Notes: generated by a model not told the origin, from the letters alone. A stretch of 64,000 bases of DNA from Pseudomonas ceruminis (GCF_021602025.1 NZ_BQHW01000007.1:124001-188000); one strand, 5' to 3'. Shown: positions 52,900 through 64,000, numbered from the stretch's first letter. Numbers and translations are program-made.

Positions 52900-54987
52900 T
52901 TAACGCACGACGCTGGCCTGAATCGCGGTCAGGGCGATGGTATGCACGATGTCGTCCACCTGCGCCCCCCGCGGCAAGTCGTTCACCGGCTTGCGCAGCC
53001 CCTGGAGCATCGGGCCCAGGCTGACCCCGTCGGTACTGCGCTGCACTGCCTTGTGGGTGGTATTACCGGTATTGAGGTCGGGGAACACGAACACAGTGGC
53101 ACGCCCGGCCACCGCGCTGTCCGGGGCCAGCTGGCGGGCAATGTCCGGGTTGGCGGCGGCGTCGTACTGCAGCGGGCCATCGATCAACAGGCCCGTTTGC
53201 GTTTCCTGGGCCAGGCGCGTCGCTTCGCGCACCTTCTCCACTTCCTCATCGCTCGCCGAATCGCTTGAATAGCTGATCATTGCCACCCGTGGCGCAATGC
53301 CGAAGGTGTGTGCCGATTCGGCGCTCTGGCGGGCGATTTCCGCCAGCTCGTTGGCACTGGGGTGCGGGTTCATCACACAGTCGCCGTATACCAGCACCTG
53401 CTCGGGGAACAGCATGAAGAATACCGACGACACCAGGCTCGCCCCCGGGGCGGTCTTGATCAACTGCAGCGCAGGTCGGATGGTGTTGGCGGTGGAGTGC
53501 ACCAGGCCCGACACCAGGCCATCGACTTCGTCGAGCGCCAGCATCATGGTGCCGATCACCACCGGGTCCTCCAACTGCTGCTCGGCCATCGGCGCATTGA
53601 GGTTCTTGCTCTTGCGCAGGTTGACCATGGGTTCGACATAGCGCCCGCGAATCAGCTCGGGGTCGAGGATTTCCAGGTCAGCTGGCAGGGTGATGCCTTG
53701 TGCGCGGGCCACCGCTTCGACGGCTTCGGGCTTGGCCAATAGCACGCAACGGGCAATCCCACGCGCCTGGCAGATGGCGGCGGCCTGCACCAGCAGGGGC
53801 TCGGCGCCTTCGGGCAGGACGATGCGCTTGTTGGCCTGTTGGGCCCTCTGAATCAACTGGTAACGGAATACCGCCGGTGACAGGCGCAGCTCACGCGGCG
53901 TGCCACAGCGCTGGTGCAGCCACTCGGCGTCGAGGTGGCTGGCGACGAAGTCGGTGATGAATTCGGCGCGCTCGCGGTCATCCACCGGTATCTCGCGGTT
54001 GAGCGAGTTGAGCTGGTTGGCTGTGTCATAGGAGCCGGTGCTTACCGAGAGGATCGGCAGGCCTGCCTGCAAGGCCCCGCGGCACAGGCCGAGAATGCGA
54101 GCGTCGGGTTTGCTGTCGCTGGTCAGCAGCAGGCCGGCCAGCGGTACGCCGTTGATCGCTGCCAGGCTCACGGCGAGGATGATATCGTCGCGGTCGCCCG
54201 GCGTTACCACCAGGGTGCCAGGGGTCAGCAGCGGCACGGTGTTGGCCACGGTACGCGCGCAGATGATGATCTTGTTCATGCGCCGCTGCTCGTAATCGCC
54301 GGCATTGAGCACCTGAGCGCCAAGCAGTTCGGCCACGTCGCGGGAGCGCGGGGCGTTCAGTTCGGGCTGATAGGGGATGCAACCGAGCAGGCGGAAATCA
54401 TTGCTACGCAGCAGGGGCGAGTGCTCGCGCAGGCGCGTGGCGAATTCGCCCATGCTCTCGTCGGTGCGAACCTTGTTGAGGATCACCCCCAGGACTTTGG
54501 GGTCGCGTGGGCCGCCGAACAGCTGGGCCTGCAACTCCACGCGCCCGGACAATTCGCTGAGCACTTCGTTTTCTGGCGCCGAGACCAGGATCACCTCGGC
54601 ATCCAGGCTTTTGGCCAGGTGCAGGTTGACCCGCGCGGCATAGCTGGCGTGACGCGTCGGCACCATGCCTTCGACCACCACTACGTCATTGCCGATGCAG
54701 GCTTGCTGATAGAGGCGGATGATTTCTTCGAGCAGCTCGTCCAGTTGGCCATCGCCCAGCATGCGTTCGACCTGGGCCAGGCTCAGGGGCAACGGCGGCT
54801 TGATGCCGTGGGTGCGGGCGACCAGTTCGGTGGAGCGCTCCGGCCCCGTGTCGCCCGGGTGGGGCTGGGCGATCGGCTTGAAGAAGCCAACCTTGAGCCC
54901 GGCACGTTCCAAGGTACGCACCAGGCCCAGGCTGATGGAGGTCAGGCCGACACCAAAGTCGGTCGGCGCAATGAAAAATGTCTGCAT
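52900..54987 (-). CDS. pta: Phosphate acetyltransferase (long form)
   Basis: A 695-residue Pta converting acetyl-CoA and acetyl phosphate. It has the N-terminal P-loop/DRTGG-type regulatory region (from MQTFFIAPTDFGVG), a middle DRTGG domain, and the C-terminal PTA_PTB catalytic domain with VISYSSDSASDEE and PDLNTGNTTHKAVQR. The length fits the three-domain class. The ATG at 54987 gives the family N-terminus; the 69 upstream codons do not. No ackA gene is seen within the window, so acetate metabolism is split from its kinase partner here. Confidence 0.95.
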   Translation of the reverse strand: MQTFFIAPTDFGVGLTSISLGLVRTLERAGLKVGFFKPIAQPHPGDTGPERSTELVARTHGIKPPLPLSLAQVERMLGDGQLDELLEEIIRLYQQACIGNDVVVVEGMVPTRHASYAARVNLHLAKSLDAEVILVSAPENEVLSELSGRVELQAQLFGGPRDPKVLGVILNKVRTDESMGEFATRLREHSPLLRSNDFRLLGCIPYQPELNAPRSRDVAELLGAQVLNAGDYEQRRMNKIIICARTVANTVPLLTPGTLVVTPGDRDDIILAVSLAAINGVPLAGLLLTSDSKPDARILGLCRGALQAGLPILSVSTGSYDTANQLNSLNREIPVDDRERAEFITDFVASHLDAEWLHQRCGTPRELRLSPAVFRYQLIQRAQQANKRIVLPEGAEPLLVQAAAICQARGIARCVLLAKPEAVEAVARAQGITLPADLEILDPELIRGRYVEPMVNLRKSKNLNAPMAEQQLEDPVVIGTMMLALDEVDGLVSGLVHSTANTIRPALQLIKTAPGASLVSSVFFMLFPEQVLVYGDCVMNPHPSANELAEIARQSAESAHTFGIAPRVAMISYSSDSASDEEVEKVREATRLAQETQTGLLIDGPLQYDAAANPDIARQLAPDSAVAGRATVFVFPDLNTGNTTHKAVQRSTDGVSLGPMLQGLRKPVNDLPRGAQVDDIVHTIALTAIQASVVR

Positions 54988-55018
54988 GCGTGCTTCTCGA
55001 AATAAGCGGTGCAAAAAA

Positions 55019-55321
55019 TTAACGGCCAAGGGTAGCGTTATCGGCCTGCCGTGCACACCAGCCACAGGCGAACGCCTGGCCAATGCGTTGTGCCCGCTGT
55101 TGAGGGTCGAGCACCCAAGGGCGTGCCTGCCACGGTGGTTGGTGGCGCAGGTGCTGGGTATGGCCGCAGGACAGCTCGACCACCCAGTGGCCATCCGGGT
55201 CCTGGTGAAAGCCCGTGATCCGACTGATGGGCCTCTGCTTGTCCGAGCTGCGTTCGCAATCGGGCGATGCCTTGGTTACACTTGTCCGCTCTACATACTT
55301 TTGCAAAAGGTCTTGCCCCAT
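55019..55321 (-). CDS. DUF3565 family zinc-ribbon-like protein
   Basis: The core (ITGFHQDPDGHWVVELSCGHTQHLRHQPPWQARPWV, then CGWC) is a clear DUF3565 domain with Cys/His pairs that could bind a metal. The start is uncertain: the only ATG, at 55321, overlaps the ATG of the divergent FKBP gene by two bases, and a TTG at 55306 is the alternative; neither has a clear Shine-Dalgarno. The 35 residues before the domain may therefore not all be made. It is divergent from the FKBP gene and follows pta in the same direction. Confidence 0.7.
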   Translation of the reverse strand: MGQDLLQKYVERTSVTKASPDCERSSDKQRPISRITGFHQDPDGHWVVELSCGHTQHLRHQPPWQARPWVLDPQQRAQRIGQAFACGWCARQADNATLGR

Positions 55322-55805
55322 GCTGATCGCCGCCAACAAGGCAGTCTCCATCGACTATACCCTGACCAACGACGCCGGGGAGACCATCGACAGCTCCGCC
55401 GGTGGCGCGCCGCTGGTTTACCTGCACGGTGCCGCCAACATCATCCCGGGCCTGGAAAAAGCCCTGGAAGGCAAGCAAGCCGGTGACGAGCTGGACGTTA
55501 CCATCGAGCCGGAAGAGGCCTACGGCGAATACCTGGCCGAACTGGTCAGTACCCTGAACCGCAGCCTGTTCGAAGGCGTCGACGAGCTGGAAGTGGGCAT
55601 GCAGTTCCACGCTTCGGCGCCGGATGGCCAGATGCAGATCGTCACTATCCGCGACATCGATGGCGACGACGTCACCGTTGACGGCAACCACCCACTGGCC
55701 GGCCAGCGCCTGAACTTCAAGGTCAAGGTCGTCGACGTGCGTGATGCCAGCGAAGAAGAAATCGCTCACCGCCACATCCATGGTGAAGGTGGCCATCACC
55801 ACTGA
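55320..55805 (+). CDS. slyD: FKBP-type peptidyl-prolyl isomerase, SlyD-like
   Basis: A 161-residue SlyD-type isomerase. The FKBP domain is split by an insert-in-flap (IF) domain between about residues 65 and 120, and the C-terminus is histidine-rich (HRHIHGEGGHHH), a nickel/zinc-binding tail of the SlyD type. It assists protein folding and metal insertion in the cytoplasm. AAAGGT lies upstream of the ATG. Its start is convergent-facing with the DUF3565 start, so the promoters must overlap. Confidence 0.93.
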   Translation: MLIAANKAVSIDYTLTNDAGETIDSSAGGAPLVYLHGAANIIPGLEKALEGKQAGDELDVTIEPEEAYGEYLAELVSTLNRSLFEGVDELEVGMQFHASAPDGQMQIVTIRDIDGDDVTVDGNHPLAGQRLNFKVKVVDVRDASEEEIAHRHIHGEGGHHH

Positions 55806-55953
55806 TTTTCTGCGCTAAGCTCAGAGAGTCGCCAGGCGCTCGGACAAGCCGACAGGCCTCCCCCCGCGGGGAGTTGCACGGCTTGGATGAGCGCCTTTTT
55901 AGTGGGCGCGATTCGCCCCAGCGGCAACCGGGAACCTGAGAGGGGATTTCAAC

Positions 55954-56436
55954 ATGAGTGCATTTCACGACCTGACGTTAAAGGCGCTGGATGGCCAGGA
56001 CCTGCCCCTGGCTCCGTTCAAGGGCCAGGTGGTGCTGGTGGTCAATGTCGCCTCCAAGTGTGGCCTGACGCCGCAATACGCTTCGTTGGAAAAGTTGCAG
56101 CAGCAGTTCAAGGACAAAGGTTTCAGCGTGCTTGGCTTGCCCTGTAACCAGTTTGCCGGGCAAGAGCCTGGCAGCGACAAAGAAATTCAGGCGTTTTGCA
56201 CCCTCAATTACGGCGTGAGCTTTGCGCTGGGTGCCAAGCTTGAGGTGAACGGGCCGCAGCGTCATTCGCTGTACCGGTTGCTGGCGGGTGAGGGGGCAGA
56301 GTTCCCAGGTGACATCACCTGGAACTTCGAGAAGTTTCTAGTGGGCAAGGATGGGCGGGTGCTGGCACGGTTTGCCCCGCGCACGCCGCCAGATGATCCT
56401 GCAGTGGTGCAGGCTATCGAAAAAGCACTGGGCTGA
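55954..56436 (+). CDS. Glutathione peroxidase family protein
   Basis: A 160-residue thiol peroxidase. The active-site Cys36 is in NVASKCGLTPQY with the downstream LPCNQFAGQEPG (Gln) and WNFEKFLV (Trp), completing the Cys-Gln-Trp triad; bacterial members often use thioredoxin. AGAGGGG precedes the ATG. It is alone, downstream of slyD and upstream of an old-yellow-enzyme gene, in a stretch with several redox genes (also trxB at 61461). Confidence 0.94.
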   Translation: MSAFHDLTLKALDGQDLPLAPFKGQVVLVVNVASKCGLTPQYASLEKLQQQFKDKGFSVLGLPCNQFAGQEPGSDKEIQAFCTLNYGVSFALGAKLEVNGPQRHSLYRLLAGEGAEFPGDITWNFEKFLVGKDGRVLARFAPRTPPDDPAVVQAIEKALG

Positions 56437-56557
56437 CTATTCGGGCCGCGGTGCGGCCCCACCCATGACCCAGAATCACCCGGATCAATAATGCTAGGCC
56501 AGGCGCTGCGGTCGCCCTAACCTCAGGCGTATTTCCTCATGCAGACGGAAGCGCCCC

Positions 56558-57661
56558 ATGCCTAGCAACCCACTGTTCCAGCCCTTCACCCTCGGCGCGC
56601 TCGAGCTGCCGACCCGTGTCGTCATGGCGCCAATGACCCGCACCTTCTGCCCCGGTGGCATTCCCCATGACGGCGTGATCGAGTATTACCGTCGCCGCGC
56701 CGCTGCCGGCGTGGGCCTGATCATCACCGAGGGCACCACGGTCGGGCACAAAGCGGCCAATGGCTACCCCAATGTTCCGCGTTTTCATGGCCAGGAGGCG
56801 CTGCAGGGGTGGAAACGTGTGGTTGACGCTGTGCATGGCGCAGGCGGGCGAATCGTGCCGCAGCTCTGGCACGTGGGCGCCGTGCGACGCCTGGGCACCG
56901 AGCCGGATGCCAGCGTGCCCGGCTACGGGCCGAGCGAGAAGATCAAGGACGGTCAGCGAGTGGTGCACGGCATGAGCCACGAGGACATCCGTGAGGTGAT
57001 CGCTGCGTTCGCCCAGGCGGCGCGTGATGCCCAGGCCATTGGTATGGATGGGGTGGAGATTCATGGTGCCCATGGCTACCTGATCGACCAGTTCTTCTGG
57101 GCAGCCAGCAACCAGCGGGACGATGAGTACGGCGGCGACCTGGCTGGCCGCTCGCGTTTTGCCATTGAGCTGATCCAGGCGGTTCGGGCTGCAGTGGGGC
57201 CGGATTTCCCGATCATTTTCCGCTTCTCGCAGTGGAAGCAGCAGGACTACAGCGCACGCCTGGTAGAAACGCCGGAGGCGCTGGGCGCTTTCCTCAAGCC
57301 GTTGTCCGAAGCCGGTGTGGATATCTTCCATTGCTCCACTCGACGGTTCTGGGAGCCGGAATTCGAAGGCTCCCAGCTCAACCTGGCGGGGTGGACCCGC
57401 ACATTGACCGGGAAGCCGACCATCACCGTGGGCAGCGTCGGGCTCGATGGCGAGTTTCTTCAATTCATGGTCGATACCGACAAGGTCGCCAGGCCGGCCA
57501 GCCTGGAAGACTTGTTGCGGCGCCTGGGTGATGAAGAGTTCGACCTGGTGGCCGTCGGCCGTGCATTGCTGGTGGACGCCGAGTGGGCGCAAAAAGTCCG
57601 CGAAGGGCGTGAAGCAGACGTATTGCCGTTCAGCCGCGAGGCACTGACGACCCTGGCTTGA
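56558..57661 (+). CDS. NADH:flavin oxidoreductase/old yellow enzyme family protein
   Basis: A 367-residue FMN enzyme reducing activated C=C bonds. The TIM-barrel features are MAPMTRTF, the substrate-binding His-x-x-His in GVEIHGAHGYLIDQFF, ASNQRDDEYGG and the C-terminal phosphate site FDLVAVGRALL. It resembles the family's classical class by length and motifs. GAAGCGCC precedes the ATG with only a weak SD. It overlaps the convergent glycosyltransferase gene by 32 bases at their 3' ends. Confidence 0.9.
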   Translation: MPSNPLFQPFTLGALELPTRVVMAPMTRTFCPGGIPHDGVIEYYRRRAAAGVGLIITEGTTVGHKAANGYPNVPRFHGQEALQGWKRVVDAVHGAGGRIVPQLWHVGAVRRLGTEPDASVPGYGPSEKIKDGQRVVHGMSHEDIREVIAAFAQAARDAQAIGMDGVEIHGAHGYLIDQFFWAASNQRDDEYGGDLAGRSRFAIELIQAVRAAVGPDFPIIFRFSQWKQQDYSARLVETPEALGAFLKPLSEAGVDIFHCSTRRFWEPEFEGSQLNLAGWTRTLTGKPTITVGSVGLDGEFLQFMVDTDKVARPASLEDLLRRLGDEEFDLVAVGRALLVDAEWAQKVREGREADVLPFSREALTTLA

Positions 57662-58844
57662 TCGCCAGCGTGGTCCCGGCCGCTTCGCCCACGCCCGGCA
57701 TCGCGTGGTAGGCATTGGACAGGTGCGCCTCGAATTGCTCGACGATCGCCGGCCAACCCTGGCGGCTGGCATGCTGACGGGCATTGAGGCGTACCCGGCG
57801 CAGGGTTTCGCTTTCTTCGAGCAGCCAGCACGCCGCATCAATGAAGGCCGCCTGGTCCCCCGGCATGGCCAATGCACCGCTGTGGCCGTGGCGGATATGC
57901 TGGGCGGCCGCGGCTTCGTCGTAGGCGACCACCGCCAGCCCGGACGCCATGGCTTCGAGCACCACGTTGCCAAAGGTTTCAGTCAGGCTCGGGAACAGGA
58001 ACAGGTCGCCGCTGGCGTAGTGTTCGGCCAGTACTTCCCCGCGCAGGGCGCCGCAGAACACGGCATCTGGTAGATGCTGTTGGAGGCTGGCCCGTTGTGG
58101 GCCGTCGCCCACGATCACCAGCCGTAAGCGCTGCTGTGGATAAGTCTTTTGCAATGCATCCAGGCAGGGGCGCATCAGGGTCAGGTTCTTTTCCGCAGCC
58201 AGGCGTCCTACATGCAGCACGGCGATGTCGTCCGCGCCCAGCCCCCAGGCCTCACGCAGCACCTGGTTGCGCCGGGCCGGGTTGAACAGGCAGGCATCGA
58301 CGCCCCGGGCCATCAAGGCCAGGCGCTCGAAGCCGCGCCGCTCAAGTTCCAGGCGTTGGCTGGCACTGGGTACCAGGGTGGCGGCGGTACGCCGGTGGAA
58401 CCAGCGCAAGTAATGGGTGAGCAGCCGCGCCAACAGGCCCAGGCCGTACTGGCCGGAGTACTGTGGGAAGTTGGTGTGAAAACCACTGACCACCGCAATG
58501 CCCAGCCGCCTGGCAGCGCGCAGCGCACTCAGCCCCAGCGGGCCTTCGGTGGCGATGTACAACACATCGGGCCGCTGCCTGCTCCAGCGGCGCAGCAATT
58601 TGTGCATCGACACCTCACCCCATTGCAGGCCAGGGTAGCCTGGCAACGCCCACCCCCGGCACAACAGCAGCGCCGGGTCGTCGCTCGCAGGCCCTTCGCC
58701 GGCTTGCCGCGGCCGCACGATCTCCACCCAGTGCCCGCGTTGTCGCAGGCCGTCGCTCAGGCGACCAAGGGTATTGGCCACCCCATTGATTTCGGGTGGG
58801 AAGGTTTCGCTGACGAGGGTTATGCGTAGAGCAGGTGTATTCAT
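57630..58844 (-). CDS. Glycosyltransferase family 4 protein
   Basis: A 404-residue GT-B glycosyltransferase of the GT4 type. N-terminal VSETFPPEINGVANT and C-terminal GALRGEVLAEHYASGDLFLFPSLTETFGNVVLEAMASGLAVVA (Ex7E) identify it. It resembles bacterial alpha-mannosyl or sulfoquinovosyl-type enzymes that use diacylglycerol acceptors, as in GT4 lipid transferases; the acceptor here is unknown. It is alone on the minus strand, with its 3' end overlapping the convergent old-yellow-enzyme gene by 32 bases. The start ATG has no strong SD. Confidence 0.88.
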   Translation of the reverse strand: MNTPALRITLVSETFPPEINGVANTLGRLSDGLRQRGHWVEIVRPRQAGEGPASDDPALLLCRGWALPGYPGLQWGEVSMHKLLRRWSRQRPDVLYIATEGPLGLSALRAARRLGIAVVSGFHTNFPQYSGQYGLGLLARLLTHYLRWFHRRTAATLVPSASQRLELERRGFERLALMARGVDACLFNPARRNQVLREAWGLGADDIAVLHVGRLAAEKNLTLMRPCLDALQKTYPQQRLRLVIVGDGPQRASLQQHLPDAVFCGALRGEVLAEHYASGDLFLFPSLTETFGNVVLEAMASGLAVVAYDEAAAAQHIRHGHSGALAMPGDQAAFIDAACWLLEESETLRRVRLNARQHASRQGWPAIVEQFEAHLSNAYHAMPGVGEAAGTTLAIKPGSSVPRG

Positions 58845-59020
58845 GACAAAAAGTGTCCGCCTACTGCATTGCGCTCATGTGACGGCTTGGTGACACGCTG
58901 ATGACGCCTGATTTCTGGCATTCGCCTTTGCGAATATTTCCTTGCGGGCCGCTCAAGAACTTCCCCGCAGCAGCCGATGAAGATGCATTCGATCAGGTGA
59001 TTCGCTCCGGGAGAGCGGTG

Positions 59021-60337
59021 ATGTTCAACAGCAAGCTCAAGAAAGAAATCCAGCAACTGCGCGAAGAGCTGATGTGCGTCGAGCAGGTCAAGAGCAGCCT
59101 CGACAGTGAAATGTTGGTGCTCCAGCTTGACCCGCAAGGGCGGATCGAGCAGGTCAACAGCAATTTCGAGAAAGAAATGCTCTACCGCGCCGAGCAACTG
59201 ATCGGGCGTAACATCGAGGAGATCGTGCCGGCACATGTGAAGAAGCTCGACTTCTATCAGCGCATGCACAGCGCGATCACCCGCGGTGAACACCTTAACG
59301 GAGCATTCCGCCTACTGCGCGGCAACGGTGAGGAGGCGTGGTTGCGTTCGATCCTGCAGCCGGTCAAGAGCGGCGACGGACGCATCAAGCATTTCTCGAT
59401 GCACTCCAGCGACCTGACCCGCACCATCGAAACCTCACGCGAGCACGAGAGCCTCATCAAGGCGTTGATGCGCTCCACGGCAGTAATCGAATTCAACCTC
59501 GACGGCCAGGTCCTGACCGCCAACGACCGCTTCCTGCAGACGGTGGGTTACAGCCTGGAGCAGATTCGCGGCAAGCATCACCGCATATTCTGTGAGCCGG
59601 AGCAGGCAAACGCTACTGGCTATCAGGCGTTCTGGGAAAAGCTGCGCCGTGGCGAGTACGTGGCCGATCGTTTCAAGCGGATCGATGCCCATGGACGCAC
59701 GGTATGGCTGGAGGCGTCCTATAACCCGATCTTCGACGCCCATGACGTGCTGTACAAGGTAGTCAAGTTCGCCACTGTGATCACCGACCAGGTCAATCAG
59801 GAGCAGGCGGTGGCACAGGCAGCAGACATTGCCTACAACACCTCGCTTGAAACCGACAACAGTGCGCGCAAGGCCACCGATGTAGTGACCCAGACCGTGC
59901 AGGTGATGCGCGGCCTGGAAGGGTCGATGCAGGATGCCGCCGAGGGCATTCAGGCGCTGGACAAGCAGTCGAAAGTGATTGGCGCGATCATCAAGACCAT
60001 CAGCGACATTGCCGGGCAGACTAACCTGCTGGCGCTCAATGCGGCCATCGAAGCGGCACGTGCCGGTGAGCAGGGCCGTGGCTTCGCTGTGGTCGCCGAC
60101 GAAGTGCGTCAGCTCGCCTCACGTACCAGTGCCGCTACCGAAGAGATCGCCAAGGTGGTGCAGCAGAACGAACAGCTGGCCCAGGCGGCAGTGGACATCA
60201 TCGACACCAGCAAGCGCCAGGCCGAACAGGGCCTGGCACTGGCCGCGGATACCGGTGGGGTAATCGTCGAGATTCAGGACGGGGCGAAGAAGGTGGTGGA
60301 TGCGGTGGGGCAGTTTTCCAGCCAGCTCAGCCAATAA
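59021..60337 (+). CDS. Soluble PAS-PAS methyl-accepting chemotaxis protein (BdlA-like)
   Basis: A 438-residue chemoreceptor without transmembrane or HAMP segments: an N-terminal coiled coil, two PAS domains (about residues 25-145 and 145-265), then a signalling domain with the hairpin tip [38 protein letters not shown]. The architecture is that of BdlA, the P. aeruginosa biofilm-dispersion receptor. The ATG at 59021 has GGAGA 7 bases upstream; the earlier ATG at 58901 gives extra residues without a domain. No CheR-binding pentapeptide is seen at the C-terminus. The ligand is unknown; PAS heme or FAD binding is possible. Confidence 0.88.
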   Translation: MFNSKLKKEIQQLREELMCVEQVKSSLDSEMLVLQLDPQGRIEQVNSNFEKEMLYRAEQLIGRNIEEIVPAHVKKLDFYQRMHSAITRGEHLNGAFRLLRGNGEEAWLRSILQPVKSGDGRIKHFSMHSSDLTRTIETSREHESLIKALMRSTAVIEFNLDGQVLTANDRFLQTVGYSLEQIRGKHHRIFCEPEQANATGYQAFWEKLRRGEYVADRFKRIDAHGRTVWLEASYNPIFDAHDVLYKVVKFATVITDQVNQEQAVAQAADIAYNTSLETDNSARKATDVVTQTVQVMRGLEGSMQDAAEGIQALDKQSKVIGAIIKTISDIAGQTNLLALNAAIEAARAGEQGRGFAVVADEVRQLASRTSAATEEIAKVVQQNEQLAQAAVDIIDTSKRQAEQGLALAADTGGVIVEIQDGAKKVVDAVGQFSSQLSQ

Positions 60338-60345
60338 GCGATCGA

Positions 60346-60377
60346 TGCAGGAGCGGCCCTGCCGGGGCGCTCCTGCA
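60346..60377 (+). terminator. REP-like stem after the chemoreceptor gene
   Basis: TGCAGGAGCG at 60346-60355 pairs perfectly with CGCTCCTGCA at 60368-60377 around a GC-rich loop. It lies between the convergent receptor and cysZ genes and probably terminates transcription in both directions. No T-run. Confidence 0.6.
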
Positions 60378-60400
60378 GACACTGCGCGTCGTCAGAGTGC

Positions 60401-61129
60401 TCAGTGACGCTCGCGCACCCAGAACAATGTCGCCCCGGCCACTGCTGCCGGCATCATCAGCACGTTCACACCGGGGATAAGCAACGCCAGGTAGGTGATG
60501 CCGCCAAAGCCCATGCTCTGCCAGCGCTTCTGGCGCAACCAGGCGAGCATGTCCTGCCAGCTCATCTTGTTGTTGTCCGCCGGGTAGTCGATGTACTGGA
60601 TGGCCATCATCCACACACCGAACACCAGCCACAGCGGCGCGGCGATCACATTGACCACCGGGATGAACGACAGGATGAACAGGCCGATGGCACGCGGCAG
60701 AAAATAACCCAGCTTGCGCATCTCGCGGCTGAACGTGCGCGGCACCATAGCCACCAGTTCGCCCCAGCTGAAGGCAGGGAAGTTGTCTTCGCCACGCACC
60801 ACCACCTCGACTTTCTCGGCCAGAAAACCATTGAACGGTGCGGCGATGAGGTTGGCCACCAAGGTGAACGTGAAGAACACCATCAACACCAGCAAGGCGA
60901 CGAACAGCGGCCAGAGAATGTAGCTGAGAAAACTCAGCCAGTCTGGCAGCGCCGGTATCAAGGCATCGAGCCATAGCCTGAACTGGTGGCCAGCGAAGTA
61001 GATCAGGCCACCGAACAGCAGCACGTTGACCGCCAGCGGCAGCAGGACGAACAACCGCAGGTTGGGACTCAGCACCAGTTTCAGGCCTTCGCGCAGGTAC
61101 TGGGGGCCGGAGAGGACAGGGGCTTGCAT
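60401..61129 (-). CDS. cysZ: CysZ-family sulfate transporter
   Basis: A 242-residue inner-membrane protein with four long hydrophobic segments, including [22 protein letters not shown] and [22 protein letters not shown], and the family's [27 protein letters not shown] block. CysZ proteins import sulfate for cysteine synthesis. The ATG is the family start. It is divergent from trxB with a 331-base gap. Sulfate uptake is inferred from family membership. Confidence 0.93.
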   Translation of the reverse strand: MQAPVLSGPQYLREGLKLVLSPNLRLFVLLPLAVNVLLFGGLIYFAGHQFRLWLDALIPALPDWLSFLSYILWPLFVALLVLMVFFTFTLVANLIAAPFNGFLAEKVEVVVRGEDNFPAFSWGELVAMVPRTFSREMRKLGYFLPRAIGLFILSFIPVVNVIAAPLWLVFGVWMMAIQYIDYPADNNKMSWQDMLAWLRQKRWQSMGFGGITYLALLIPGVNVLMMPAAVAGATLFWVRERH

Positions 61130-62423
<1,294 letters not shown>

Positions 62424-62502
62424 TTCATGCCCTGAAACACCGCCTTCTGGCTATACCGGTCAGTTGGCGCTAGCGAGGCTGCTACGCAGCCCGTCGCCAA
62501 CA

Positions 62503-62565
62503 AGCCCGCTCCCACAGGGATAGCGCATTTCCTGGTCCATTGCGCCAAACCTGTGGGAGCGGGCT
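62503..62565. repeat. REP inverted pair (BIME-like)
   Basis: A perfect 16-bp inverted repeat AGCCCGCTCCCACAGG / CCTGTGGGAGCGGGCT (62503-62518 and 62550-62565) with a 31-base spacer, between convergent trxB and nadC. It matches the P. putida REP consensus core and probably forms a terminator-like structure. Confidence 0.85.
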
Positions 62566-62600
62566 GCTTGGTGAAGGCGCCCGTCCAGCCGCCGCCTGCC

Positions 62601-63464
<864 letters not shown>

Positions 63465-63692
63465 CTAGATGCCGGCGATTATAGGGCAGGGGGCCGGTCT
63501 GTACAGCCGCCATCCAGCCGAGCTTGGGCCGGGCAGCGCGGGTAAGCCCTCAAAAAACAGCGTCTTTGACGGGGCAGGCACGCGGTGCTGGCAGCAGTCG
63601 GTGTTTTTACCGATAATGGCGCCCAGTATTTGGCGTCATAGCTTTGACGATTCTTCACCCTGTTGCACACGTCGCCCAGCAAGGAGTTCGGG

Positions 63693-64000
63693 ATGCATAA
63701 AGAAGGCAAGGTGGTGCCCTTGGCGGCTGCCACCGATCGTGGGGCGTGCACGCCCCTGCCTTGCCTCCCGGTGCTGCTCCTGCAAGTGCGCGACAAGGCG
63801 GCCTTGCAGCTGCGCCAGAGCTTGCAGGCGCTGTTCGATAACGCTGACGACACGCTGTTCGAGATGGCCGACAGGGCGGCCGACCGCTTTGACCAGAGCC
63901 TGTACTTCGAAGCCATGCGCGACGTGCGCCTCAAGCGTAAAAGCATCGAGCGGGGCTTTCTCGATACCTTCTACGATACGTTTGCCCGGATTGGCCAGGT
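63693..64000 (+). CDS. DUF1631 family protein, 5' part
   Basis: The first 102 codons of a gene that runs off the right edge. It begins MHKEGKVVPL with AAGGAG before the ATG and continues as an amphipathic helical region (LRQSLQALFDNADDTLFEMADRAADRFDQSLYFEAMRDVRLKRKSIERGF), the pattern I associate with the N-terminus of DUF1631 proteins, long helical proteins that sit after nadC in Pseudomonas. It is divergent from nadC. The function is unknown; the assignment rests on family memory. Confidence 0.75.
   Translation, partial: MHKEGKVVPLAAATDRGACTPLPCLPVLLLQVRDKAALQLRQSLQALFDNADDTLFEMADRAADRFDQSLYFEAMRDVRLKRKSIERGFLDTFYDTFARIGQ

Overview
The window looks like a chromosomal segment of a Pseudomonas putida-group bacterium. 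It is GC-rich, and from memory its gene order (lolB-ispE-tRNA-Gln-prs-rplY-pth-ychF / hemA-prfA-prmC-moeB-murI / phrB-merR / hemH / uraA-upp / hpt / mqo / rsmC / fatty acyl-CoA ligase-DUF1302-DUF1329-LuxR / pta / trxB / nadC) follows the PP_07xx region of strain KT2440. P. putida-type REP palindromes sit between genes. No CRISPR array, insertion sequence, phage or rRNA operon was seen; there is one tRNA gene (Gln, anticodon TTG).

Layout. 0-3.3 kb: an accessory minus-strand set (FAD flavoprotein, 2x[4Fe-4S] ferredoxin, start of an exported protein) divergent from a LysR regulator, with a T-N11-A box between them. 3.3-10.1 kb: a minus-strand housekeeping block. 10.2-12.4 kb: a less GC-rich accessory patch holding an orphan ORF and a 5'-truncated glycine-zipper toxin-like fragment translationally coupled to a small membrane protein. 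12.4-17.1 kb: plus-strand hemA-prfA-prmC-moeB-murI, each overlapping the next. 17.1-24.4 kb: what appears to be the light-response cluster (SDR, photolyase phrB, MerR/LitR regulator, DUF523-DUF1722 protein, a renalase-like flavoprotein, a TIGR01777 epimerase, then hemH), with two exact matches to the PplR1 operator consensus T(G/A)TACA-N12-TGTA(C/T)A. 24.4-27.1 kb: uracil and purine salvage. 27.1-34.7 kb: small conserved Pseudomonas genes around mqo. 34.8-36.5 kb: an islet with an M60/enhancin-like metallopeptidase. 36.6-40.4 kb: M48 lipoprotein, a GDT1-type transporter behind a yybP-ykoY (Mn2+) riboswitch, rsmC and a 2-hydroxyacid dehydrogenase. 40.5-48.8 kb: acyl-CoA ligase, DUF1302, DUF1329 and a MalT-like LuxR regulator. 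48.9-51.3 kb: a two-component pair with a TPR-output response regulator. 51.3-64 kb: MBL hydrolase, OmpA lipoprotein, pta, DUF3565, FKBP, glutathione peroxidase, old-yellow-enzyme, glycosyltransferase, BdlA-like soluble chemoreceptor, cysZ, trxB, nadC and the start of a DUF1631 gene.

The most interesting parts are: (i) the light-regulated operon, in which a TudS-like (DUF523) [4Fe-4S] protein is encoded with photolyase, suggesting a link between near-UV stress and thio-nucleobase handling, and an SDR lacking the YxxxK catalytic pair; (ii) the toxin/immunity remnant at 11.2-12.0 kb; (iii) the M60 metallopeptidase islet; (iv) the riboswitch whose P1 strand also forms a perfect 10-bp alternative stem; (v) a SRAP protein with two altered catalytic positions. 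Family assignments rest on motif recognition and memory, not on database searches.
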